From assembly GCF_000715075.1 (NCBI RefSeq), contig NC_134082.1:62087466-62151465 (forward strand): a stretch of DNA of 64,000 bases, written 5' to 3'. Below, in pieces: positions 23,740 through 33,846 of the stretch (position 1 is its first letter; each line of letters starts with the position of its first letter). The notes under the pieces were generated by a model. The model saw nothing but the letters and a program-made list of their open reading frames with translations, searched no databases and had not been told where the DNA came from. Origin of the DNA: Nicotiana tabacum. Taxonomy: Eukaryota > Streptophyta > Magnoliopsida > Solanales > Solanaceae. The position numbers and the translations under genes were made by a program.

Positions 23740-24836
23740 GATGTATTGATGCGGGTCAAGCCATGATAGTGATGACAGAGGTACATGCTGGAGTCTGTGG
23801 GCCCCATATGAGCGGATATGTATTGGCAAAGAAGATTATGCGAGCGGGATATTATTGGCTCACTATGGAGCATGATTGTATCAGTTTCGTACGAAAATGC
23901 CATCAGTGTCAGATACACGGAGATCTGATTCATTCTCCACCAACAGAATTACACACAATGTCAGCACCATGGCTATTTGTGGCATGGGGCATGGATGTCA
24001 TTGGGCCTATTGAGCCGGCAGCTTCGAACGGTCACAGGTTCATTCTGGTAACCATCGATTATTTCACTAAGTGGGTTGAAGCCAAAACTTTCAAGTCAGT
24101 AACCAAGAAGGCAGTGGTGGATTTTGTCCATTCCCATATCATCTGTAGATTTGGGATCCCGAAAGTGATAATCACGGACAATGGTGCTAATCTTAACAGC
24201 AACTTGATGAGAGAAGTATGTGAACAGTTTAAGATTACACACCGTAATTCCACCCCGTATCGGCCCAAGGCAAATGGAGTGGTTGAGGCAGCCAACAAAA
24301 ACATAAAGAAGATATTGAGGAAAATGGTTGAAGGATCCAAACAATGGCATGAAAAACTACCATTTGCATTGTTGGGATACCGCACTACTGTTCGTACTTC
24401 AATAGGTGCAACTCCTTATTTGTTGGTATACGGAACTGAAGCAGTAATACCAGCAGAAGTTGAAATTTCATCCCTTCGAATTGTCGCTGAGGCCGGGATT
24501 GATGATGATGAATGGGTCAAAGCCCGACTGGAGCAGTTGAGTTTAATTGATGAAAAAAGATTGGCAGCAGTATGCCATGGCCAGTTATATCAGAAGAGAA
24601 TGGCAAGAGCATACAATAAGAAGGTGCGCCCTAGGAAATTTGAAGTAGGGCAGCAAGTATTGAAACGGATCCTCCCACATCAGATCGAGGCAAAAGTCAA
24701 GTTCGCCCCGAATTGGCAAGGGCCGTATATTGTGACTAGAGTATTATCCAACGGCGCTTTACGTATGACAGATGTCGAAGGAAGATGCATCGACATGGCT
24801 ATCAATTCTGATGCAGTCAAAAGATATTATGTGTAA
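23703..24836 (+). pseudogene. Ogre integrase
   Basis: Open for 377 codons but in a different frame from the upstream pol part, so not translated with it. Zinc-binding H-H-C-C: VHAGVCGPHMSG and KCHQCQ. Catalytic DDE: MDVIGPIE, TDNGANLNS and NGVVEAANK. The C-terminal part (FEVGQQVLKRI to NWQGPYIVTRV) is the usual DNA-binding tail; no chromodomain is seen. It inserts the cDNA into the genome. ATG 23703 is only the first Met of the open frame, not a true start. Confidence 0.9.
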
Positions 24837-25456
24837 TTTTTTTTGTTGTTTATTTTGTTTGTACTTGGTGCTTATCGGATAATGAAATGACGGAGGCAAT
24901 TCTTTCTTCTATCCAAACACTTTTAACCTTTGCTTTACCCCTTTGAGCCTTACTTATCCTTTTATACCCCTCTCTTGGAATCATTAATGAAAAAGAAAAA
25001 ATGAAAAAAGAGAAAATAATAAAAAAAAAGGAAGGTCGTAAGAAAAACAAAGGAGTCGAGTGAACTACGTTCGACCTGATTCCTCAAAAAGGATACGTAG
25101 GCGCCTCACGGCTCGGTCATAATGTAACAAAAAATCAAAAAAAAAAAATCCCCAAGCAAGAAAACTGGGGCAGAAGTTATGTTTTTAAATTTTGAAAAAA
25201 AAAAGGAGTTTGATTCCAAGAGTTGTAATATTTTATCCATCAAAGTTATTTTGAATTTTATATCCTTTTCTTCTAAAACCCATATTGATGTCCAAAAAAG
25301 ACCTCCCGATCAGTATCCGAGGGGTGCCAAGACAGGCAAATGAAAGCCGAGCATAACACGCCGGTCCCCGACTGAATGAGGATCATGGGATGAAAGAATT
25401 GATAGCCATAAGAATTCCCAGCAGAGAGGATCTTACCGGCAACACTCCAATCCCCA
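24837..25456 (+). other. Ogre 3' region, first part
   Basis: Non-coding, with A/T runs and hairpin copy C. A near match to the PBS complement, TCCCAGCAGAG, is at 25416-25426. Confidence 0.5.
25062..25119 (+). other. Conserved hairpin motif, copy C (after pol)
   Basis: Outer stem CTACG (25065-25069) with CGTAG (25096-25100). Inner stem CCT (25082-25084) with AGG (25090-25092). Ends in CGGCTCGGTC like the other copies. Confidence 0.65.
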
Positions 25457-25655
25457 GCTGAGAAAAGCAAAATGAGAGAGTCTTATCGGTGAAAACCTTC
25501 ACAGGCACCATAAGGCGACGTAAGCTGAGAGAAGCAAAATGAGAGAGTCTTATCGGTGAAAACCTTCACAGGCACCATAAGGCGATGGGAGCTGAGAGAA
25601 ATGAGAGAGTCTTGTTAGTGAAAACCCCTGCGAAGGGCACTATGAGGCGACAAGA
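25457..25655. repeat. 67-bp tandem repeat, three copies
   Basis: Units start at 25457, 25524 and 25591 (GCTGAGA…AATGAGAGAGTCTT), the third with a small deletion. Confidence 0.8.
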
Positions 25656-26581
25656 TAGATTGGCGGAAAGGATCCGCATTTTGCAAAGAGGTGGGCACCT
25701 ATTTATCCCCAGCAAGTGAAGACATCAGAAAGATTGATCGACACAAATAGACTGGGTTGATTAATCCGGAATGTACAACATGATTGTTGGAATCGGTTAT
25801 ACCACCCAGATAAGTTCATTTCTTTTCTTTCCCCATCATTTGTTCAGAAAGATTTTCTCTTTTTCTATCTTTTCATTTCTTTGTTTAAAAGACTTTTTCC
25901 AGAAATTTATTTTTGAGAAAGGTCTTTCAGAGCTTACTACCAGTTGCCAAAATGGTACAACGTAAAATGTGAAGAAGGCAGGCCAGAGACAAGGCAATAA
26001 GACAAAAGACGTTGGTTGCCAGGCCGAATAATATTGGTCTAAAATGGCAAGGAAAGTACGGGGAAGAACCGGAAAAAAAAAGAAAAAAAAAACATGTTGA
26101 GGAAATTGTGGGCAAAGTTCCAAGAGGATCCCCAGCAGGACTCCGACCGAATATCGAAACAAGTTCCGAGGTGGTCGGACAACACAGAGTGGTAAAGGAA
26201 GAAAGGAAAATCCATCTTCAGCAAAATAACCCCCAGCAAGTTTTGAGACATAGAACGGGGAAGGGATAAATGGAAAAACCATCCCCAGCAGAATGTTATC
26301 CCCAGCGAATAATATCATCACCAACAAGTTTTGGGAACGCCAAGCAGGAATAAGGGGAAGGGACCAATCATCCCCATCAGGAGTGACATGACCACTCGCC
26401 ATATTGTAAAAAAAAACTAACTAAATTTTCTTTGATTTGAACAGGAAAATAAAGTGTTGATGATGGCCGAAGGACATGCCATAAGAAAGATCCCCAGAAC
26501 TGGGGCAGAAAATTTTCTGCCACAAGTGAAAATTTTCTCGGAGAATCGAGGAAACAAATTCAAGTTATTCTTTACCATTAG

Positions 26582-27385
26582 GCGCCCACTTGTATAACAA
26601 GGGAATGCATTTCATGTCTTTACCATTAGGCGCCCACCTGTATAACAAGGGAATACATTTCTGTTTTCATTTCATGTCCTAGGCGCCCACCAGTATAATG
26701 CGGGAATACATTTCTGTTTTTCATTTCATGTCCTAGGTCGCCCACCAGTATAATACGGGTATACATTTCTGTTTTTCATTTCATGTCTTAGGCGCCCACC
26801 TGTATAACAAGGGAATACATTTCTTTTTTTCATTTCATGTCCTAGGTCGCCCACCAGTATAATGCGGGTATACATTTCTGTTTTTCATTTCATGTCTTAG
26901 GCGCCCACCTGTATAACAAGGGAATACATTTTTGTTTTCATTTCATGTCCTAGGCGCCCACCAGTATAATGCGGGAATACATTTCTGTTTTTCATTTCAT
27001 GTCCTAGGTCGCCCACCAGTATAATGCGGGTATACATTTTTGTTTTTCATTTCATGTCATAGGTTGCCCACCAGTATAATGCGGGAATACATTTCTGTTT
27101 TTCATTTCATGTCCTAGGTCGCCCACCAGTATAATGCGGGTATACATTTCTATTTTCATTTCATGTCCTAGGCGCCCACCAGTATAATGCGGGAATACAT
27201 TTCTGTTTTTCATTTCATGTTCTAGGTCGCCCACCAGTATAATGCGGGTATACATTTCTGTTTTTCATTTCATGTCCTAGGTCGCCTACCAGTATAACGA
27301 GGGAATACATTTCATATTTTTTTCACTCAGGCGCCCACCTGTATAACGAGAGGAATACTTTTCAGTCTTATACTGCAGATCTTGA
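26582..27385. repeat. Minisatellite, about 15 units of 48-57 bp
   Basis: Units contain GCCCACC(A/T)GTATAA followed by GGG(A/T)ATACATTTC and CATTTCATGTC(C/T)TAGG. Two unit types (ending AGGCG or AGGTCG) often alternate. Tandem repeats between pol and the 3' LTR are characteristic of Ogre elements. Confidence 0.9.
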
Positions 27386-28043
27386 AATCAGTAACCCACC
27401 GGAAGGCAGAAGGTTACAACAGGAATCCCCAGTAGGAAACAATAAAAATCCCCAGCACCGGAAAGCAGAAGGTTGCAACAAGAGGTCCCAGCACAAATTC
27501 AAGCGCATGAGTCAAAAGGAAGAAAAGACGCGTCTTGAAAGAAGCGGCCTGTGAACATTAAATTATGCCTAGCATAACAAATCTGATGAAGAAAGCCGTA
27601 TCCCCAGAGGAACCACCAAAAAGCTTAATTAAGGAAGCCATAGGCAGTGTCATCCCCAAATGCACGGAAGAAAAACACCGGAAGAAACACAAGCCGACAA
27701 GAAAGCAAGGCAACAAGAACAAGTTGAAGATAGATGAGATTTTATGATCCGTAGTCTAGCCTAGCTTCTTGTTTTCTTTTAAGCCCGGTGTAATAAGGAG
27801 GTCAGCAAACAGTAAAAGTAGCATGCAACAGTAGTAACATTGCAGTCCCATGGTAGTCCCAGCTACCAAAACTTCCCGAACTACATTAACTTGATTCCTG
27901 TTTAGCCCAGGATATGTAGGAAACCTCTGAAGCAAAGGTTCGGTCAAATCTTTCAAAAAACGCTTCACACGGAGTACTCGAACGGGCAAAAATCGCTCGT
28001 ATCCGCTCACTTTATCTTTGCACGAAAACCCTTCGTGTTTTTG
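27386..28043 (+). other. Ogre 3' region, last part
   Basis: Non-coding stretch before the PPT, with one TCCCCAGC motif and hairpin copy D. A 60-codon Lys-rich open frame (27565-27747) has no recognisable features. Confidence 0.5.
27878..27945 (+). other. Conserved hairpin motif, copy D (before PPT)
   Basis: Outer stem CTACA (27881-27885) with TGTAG (27915-27919), a compensatory A-T for the G-C of the other copies. Inner stem CCTG (27897-27900) with CAGG (27908-27911). Confidence 0.65.
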
Positions 28044-28059
28044 GACAAAGAGGGGCAGC
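28044..28059 (+). other. Polypurine tract of Ogre-1
   Basis: ACAAAGAGGGGCAGC directly before the 3' LTR; primes plus-strand DNA synthesis. Confidence 0.75.
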
Positions 28060-31000
28060 TGCGAGCACGTGATTTTCGCCCTATATGAGAATCACTCCCA
28101 AAAAAAAATTCAAAATAAAACAATTTTCCTTTTGTGTGCAATTTTTGTATTTTTGTATAATTATTTGTATTTTTGTCTGTGCATGTTTATTTGTTTAAAT
28201 TAATAAAAATATAAAATATGTCTCATTTGCATTTAGGATTTAATCCTACAATTGTTAATTAAGTTTGTTTTACAAAAATAAAAATTTCAAAAAATGTGCA
28301 TCGTTTGCATTTTTAGCATTTAATGTCCAATTGTATAATTTTATGCTTAATTATCACTTAATTATGTGTTAATTGTTATTGGGAATTAATTTGTACTTTT
28401 ATAAATTAATTTAGTTCTATACAATAATTTAAGGATTTTTAGAATTTAGTTTTAGAAAAATAAAAGAAGAAAAGAGAACAAAAAATATAAAGAAAATCGG
28501 AATTGGACTCTTCTTCAATTTTGAACCACAGGCCCAAATATACCCGACCTTCCTCTACGACCCGGTCCATTTCAAACCGGGTCGACCCAGTCCATAACCC
28601 AAATACCCAACACCCCCTATCTTACACAAAACAAAACAAAAAAAAAACAAAAAAACCCTAACACTAACCATCCCCCCCTTCCTTATCTTCTTCTTCTCCA
28701 TCACCTTCCCCAAGCAAGCAACTATGGCTGCCCCCCCCGTCCTTCCCCTTCACCACACGCACACACACACACCCCAACAGCAACACACATACACACAGCA
28801 ACCCACACACACACAGCAACACATACACACACACACAGTCTTCGTCGTCTTCAACCAAACGACCCTACTGTGTCGCCATGGCTGCTGCCTTTTCCTCTTC
28901 GTCAAGCTCCAGCAGCCATTACGCGAGCTGCCAGGCTTCATCCTCTTCGTCATCGTCACGTCGCCGAAAAACCTTTAGTCGAACCAGCAGCTCCATCAAA
29001 CCAAAACAGTCCATCGTCGACGACCATCCTCGCACCATGGACGACCCAACAACTAGCTCGCTGCTGCTGCTGCTGCTTCATCCAGCTCTCCAGTTGCTCC
29101 TGCTACGTCCATCGACCTCCCATGTCCATCGCCGTTGTTGCTTCTGCTACAGCCATGGACGACCACGGGCTGCTCCATCACGTTGCTGCTGCCTTGGTCT
29201 CGTCCGTGTTGTTGTGGCTCGATGCTGCTGCTTCGTCCAGCTTCGTTCAACATCCATGGTGGCCACTGCTCAACCACAAACAACTACTGCTCGATGATCT
29301 TCAGTTTCAATCCGTCGAGGTCGTTATGTGTTGTTTAGAGTTCGTCAAGTTTAAAATGAAGGTGAGTTTGTCGTTGAAGTCAAGATCCGTTAGGGCGTTG
29401 GCAGTCTTGGTACGATAATCATTTCCGGACAGTTTGTTTTCGTTCAAGTTCTTCGTCGTTTCGATCCGGTTAGTGGGTTTGAGTTTCATTTTTGTCCGCA
29501 TTTTGTTTTGATATTCTTGAATCTAAAATCGGTAAATGTTTGATTCTTGTTTTGTTCGTGTTTGTCGTTTTGTTAATTTTTTCGGTTTGTTCATGTTAGT
29601 TTAATATCGTTAGATTCAAATTAAAATTTAATTAATTATTTTTCAGTTTGTTTTATTAATTTAAAAGGATTTAATTTTAATATAGAAGAGTGTTGGTTTA
29701 AATCGCTTGAATCCGTTGTTTGTTGTAGATTTAATTCGTGTTCATTTTGTTTGAAGTTCGTTTTTAATTCAGTGATTTAATGTGAAGTTATGTTTTGGTT
29801 TTTAATTTTTTTTGATTCAATGTATCTTTGTTATAATTTTGTTGGATTTAATTTTAAAAAAAAAATCAATTGATTATTTGAGTTTAGTGATTTGAATCTG
29901 TTTATTTATTTTTGTTTAAGTTTGATTTGAATTTGAGCTCATGCTTTGAATATATTTGTTTGTTATTATTGTTGAATCTGAAAATAAATTTGTTGTTTAA
30001 AAAGATTGTTCAATCAAAATAATTCAAGTTGTTTCTTGTTGTTCATCATATAGTTTGAGTTTATTCATAAAATCTGATTAGGAATTGGTTATAGCTGCTA
30101 TATTTTGGTTAGAATTGATTAGTTGAACTTGTTATAGCTGACGGGGTAGATTGGTAAATTACAATGTTTTTCAGGGTCAAAATGGTAATTTCAGTAAGGT
30201 CAGAGGGGTATTTTTGGAATTAAAATTCTGAATAAATATTTATTTTGAGTGTTCTGTCCATTAAGATTAAGATAATATTAAAATAATCAATAATGGGGGA
30301 ACAAGATATAATGGTGGAGAATAATGCAATTGTTTAATATAAGCATGGGGGACAAGATATAATGGGGTATTTGTTTAATGTAGTGGGGACAAAACATTAA
30401 GTAGTGAGATTAAAAGGGGATGAGTGGGAAGATAGTGAGTTTTATGTTTAAAAAAAATGCTGAAAGATGGGGATAAATAGAGGGACTTGATCAGATTTTA
30501 GGGGGGGACAGAGAGAAAAAAAAGGGCTGAAGATTGAAGAGAGAGAAAGAAAATTTCCGAAAAATATTAAAACTTTCAAAAAAAAAGAAAGAAAAAGAAA
30601 AAAAATACAAATAAAAAAGGAGCTGGAAATTAAAAGAGAGAGTAGTAAACACCTGATAAATATTCTGATATACGGGTTTAGAAATTAAGGGTTAAGCATT
30701 AATTAGTCTTTCAAATCTGAAAAGATTCCCTTGGCTTCTGTCCGTTGTTTGTTGTCGGTGTTTCTGGATTTTATTTTGATTTTCAAATCTGTCACTGAGA
30801 TTTCTGTTGACTGGATTGTTGGTTATTATTGTTGTTGTTGTGTTACGTACTACGTGGCTGACTTTCTTCTTCTTATACTGACAATACCAGGTACAGAACT
30901 GTAATTTTGGCATTTTGTAAGCTGAAATGAAGAATGGAATTTTAAATTTTTAATTTAGCTTTTTTTTTATATATTAATTGTATTTAGATTATTTCATGTA

Positions 31001-32384
31001 TTATTATTCTGTAAATCGCCGTCGTTTTGCATAATTAGGCATATTGTAGCGATGTATTAAATAATGCTTTGCTTTAACCTGATTATTAGGTAGTATATAT
31101 TTAAGCATGTTCATTACTGATTAAACTGTCTAATAATTAGAATAAGAAGAAAATAATGAAAAATGACTTTATTAAATCAGTTTTGACAAAATTGACTAAG
31201 TTCACTATTTATAAGGGTTTTAGTATCGCCAACATTAAGTTAATCGAAATCATGTAGCTAAATTTAGTTAAAACATGAATTTAAATTAATTTTGCGAATC
31301 AAGTATTAGGACATGATTTGAATTAAAACAAGGTTAGTTAAGGTTAAATTAATTAAATTTTAGAAATACGCATTAGTAATCAAGATTGTTTCTAATTTTC
31401 AGTAGATGAAAATAATTAATTTCAATAGCTCAAGTCATCTAACAATATGATTTTAATCCGGTTATGGGATAATTAGTTTCTTTTTTAAAAATTATTTGAC
31501 AATTCCATATTGTATTTATAATTACAATTTTAGTAATATTTCTTTCCACTAATATCTGTTTTAAACTAGTATTTAATATGTTATTTTTAAGTATGTAAAG
31601 ATTGATTTTATATTTATAGACAAAAAAAATAAAAAAAATAAAAAAATGTAGTCATTCTAGGATATTCATAAAATAAGAGAGGATTTCGCTAAAAAAATAA
31701 TAATATAAACAATAAAAATAATAATATAAACAATACAAAAATATTTGTCGGGTCCTCCAATCTTATTATTTTTTTTAAAAAAAAATACTTAGATTCTGGG
31801 ATGGATCGTTTAGTAAATTTCACGGTCCTACCAAAAAGTATAACAACGTGTAGTCTTTAGGCGCGTATTTAATAACGGTATTTTCTTAAACATGGGTGTG
31901 CATTTATGTAACCTAAATCCCAATCTTGGTGGAGTCAAAATGCGTCAACAAATCACGTGTACACTGATTGTGACGTGATTCGAGATGCGTTTTCACGATG
32001 TTGTAATTCTTGTATAAAATAATAATAATAACAATAATGATAAAAGCGGGTCAAAGTTAAATTTGCATATAAGTTCTTAATTGTTTTAAAAAAAATCAGA
32101 TAAATAAGCCAAATATAATAGTTGAGCGACCGTGCTAGAACCACGGAATCCGGGAATGCCTAACACCTTCTCTCGGGTTAACAAAATTCCTTATCCGGAT
32201 TTCTGATTCGCGGACTGTTAAACAGAGTCATTCTTTCCTCGATTCGGGATTCAACCGGTGACTTGGGACACCATAAATCTCCCTAGTGGCGACTCTGAAA
32301 TAAATAAACAAATCCCGTTTCGATTGTCCTTTAATTGGAAAAAACTCCTTCACCCCTCGCGGGGCGGAAAAAGGAGGTGTGACA
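28060..32384 (+). repeat. 3' LTR of Ogre-1
   Basis: 4325 bp, TGCGAGCACG to GGAGGTGTGACA, closely matching 9506-13785 apart from a few substitutions and small indels (a short AT-rich insertion near 31690-31740). Telo-box-like AAACCCTAA at 28653-28661, ATG at 28724, TATA-like box near 30471. Confidence 0.9.
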
Positions 32385-32770
32385 GCGTCATTACCTGCAT
32401 CAATAGTGGCATGAGTGTTACCTGTTTGAGGGGCGTCCTGTTCGCCAGTGGTTGTCATAATGTCTATATGTGTAGTATCTCTGTTCTCCCTTGGGACAGG
32501 TTTATCGAGTATGTTGTTCAGAGTGCTTGTTAGCCACTCTTCCAGTAGTCTTTTTAATGCTGGTGGTACTTCCTCTATTGTTGATGTGGAGGCTCCCTTT
32601 TCGCGTGAAGCAGTTACGCTCTCGCGGATGGGGGAGGGGGGAAGCACTCCGTCTGGGTGTAGCAATCGGTGTCGCGTTTTCATCGTTTTCCCTGCCACGT
32701 TGATTGTGTTCAAGATGTTGGTAGCATCACCTGCTATCGTTCTCAACCTCGCATCTCCTTTTCCTGCCAT
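32385..32770 (-). pseudogene. gag of Tat-type element, 5' part, after the Ogre insertion
   Basis: Resumes gag exactly after the TSD GCGTC (32385-32389). The start codon is at 32770 (MAGKGDARLR). The reading frame runs from here into the Ogre LTR and stops at 32228, so any product would be a short gag N-terminus fused to LTR-encoded residues. Confidence 0.75.
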
Positions 32771-32842
32771 TGTTAGCAGTGCAAATGAGGAAGATAATGT
32801 TTTTTTGTGATCTAGAAAGAACTATAGTTTCAACTAGAGAAC

Positions 32843-32860
32843 TCCCCACAGACGACGCCA
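32843..32860 (-). other. Primer-binding site, complete Tat-type element
   Basis: Reads TGGCGTCGTCTGTGGGGA on the - strand, identical to the site at 2891-2908. Confidence 0.65.
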
Positions 32861-32863
32861 AAT

Positions 32864-33539
32864 TGTTTGAGCAAATAATTGCTAAACTAATTAATAACAA
32901 ACTAATGGAGTGAATCTCAGTTGAACTCAATAATTTCTAGATCAAATGGAACGAAATTCTACTATAATGAGAACGGTTTAGAAGCGTTAAGTGATATACT
33001 CGAGGCGTTAAGATTAGCAAAATATATAATAACCTGAAAATGCAATGAATGCAAGAAATGATAATGGTCAAAATATAAAGGGACTGTCACCCAATGATTG
33101 TGTGATTGGATGCCTCCTCTTTCTGATGACGTGAACGATATGCAACCGATATGAATGTGAAATCCAGAAATTTATGGATGAAAGTTAAACAACATGTGCT
33201 TGAGTAAAATGAGTAAGACAATTCTTTCGTATATTCTTCTCTCATTTTTACAATGTGCTCTCTCTTCTTTCAAAGTGGCAGTCCCCTCTTGTTTACTAAC
33301 TCCTCCTATTTATAAGGGACATTTTTTCAAAAAACCCTAAAAAAGTACAACATAAAGAATATTCAAAAGACATATTCCTCCCGTCTCTTTCTAAGTTTAG
33401 ACTACCGTTACTATCTTATTTCGGCTGCCCGCTCTTGATTGTCGTCCTTTGTCACAACGACATCGGTCGTTGTGTTGTGGTGACCTCGTTCCATGTCTTG
33501 CTTATCTGGTGTCGTGGTGGCCAAATTTGGACCCTTACA
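32864..33539 (-). repeat. LTR C (5' LTR of the Tat-type element)
   Basis: 676 bp, TGTTTGAGCA to GACCCTTACA. TATA box on the - strand at 33307-33314. It drives transcription away from SmD3. Confidence 0.85.
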
Positions 33540-33846
33540 TGACCCGTACAAGAGCTTTTAATATTGCATAGATTCTTCTAAATAGATGCCAAATATATTC
33601 CTCAACTAAAAAAGAAAAGAAAAGAAAAGAAAAGAAAACAAATAAAACCTACGCAATCAAACTCGACCCGTTTAGATCAAACTTGATCCATTGGCAGAGG
33701 ACCCGGAAGTCTTTGCCCTAAGTTTTATCAGGTTCGCGGTACTTGGGTTTGTTTGATTTCTTCAGAGTGCGTCACAGTCGTCGTGGGTTCTACAAACTAC
33801 AAGCTAGCCAACAGCATTACGTTTTTGGCAGACTAAGGAGAGAAAG
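33540..33846 (+). promoter_or_regulatory. SmD3 promoter and 5' UTR remnant
   Basis: Only 307 bp separate the retroelement LTR from the SmD3 ATG. It holds an (AAAAG)n tract at about 33608-33638. I see no convincing TATA box. The original promoter further upstream has been pushed 30 kb or more away. Confidence 0.55.

Larger units (their letters stand above)
25416..27608 (+). other. Cluster of TCCCCAGC motifs complementary to the PBS
   Basis: Perfect TCCCCAGC at 25451, 25706, 26129, 26282, 26299 and 27449. The one at 26282 extends to TCCCCAGCAGA, the exact complement of 11 bases of the PBS (TCTGCTGGGGA). One-off variants are at 25416, 26491, 27425 and 27601. Role unknown. Confidence 0.6.
9506..32384 (+). 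mobile_element. Ogre-type Ty3/gypsy retrotransposon, 22.9 kb (Ogre-1)
   Basis: Ogre hallmarks present: very long LTRs (4280 and 4325 bp, TG...CA, nearly identical on inspection), total near 23 kb, an extra ORF1 before gag, a protease-G-patch region, an intron-like gap before RT, two RNase H domains, integrase, a minisatellite between pol and the 3' LTR, a PPT, and a PBS matching tRNA-Arg. Flanked by a perfect 5-bp TSD. ORF1, gag, protease and pol all carry stops or frameshifts, so this copy is not autonomous. The high LTR identity indicates it is younger than the element it sits in. Confidence 0.95.
3565..33539 (-). mobile_element. Complete non-autonomous Tat-type LTR retrotransposon, split by an Ogre insertion
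   Basis: Two 676-bp LTRs (3565-4240 and 32864-33539), each TG...CA, bound the element, with AGACC on the left and TGACC on the right as a likely one-mismatch TSD. On the - strand the order is LTR, PBS, gag, 114-bp repeats, aORF (opposite strand), LTR. Without the 22.9-kb Ogre insertion it is about 7.1 kb. No protease, RT, RNase H or integrase is visible, so it must have moved using enzymes of a relative. Its 5' LTR ends 307 bp before the SmD3 start codon. Confidence 0.8.

Noticed and set aside
26582..27385. Regular repeats suggesting a CRISPR-like array
   Set aside because: The units are head-to-tail without unique spacers, in a plant retrotransposon; this is a minisatellite.
27565..27747. 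60-codon Lys-rich frame in the Ogre 3' region
   Set aside because: No motif, no conserved partner in view, and composition expected from A-rich sequence.
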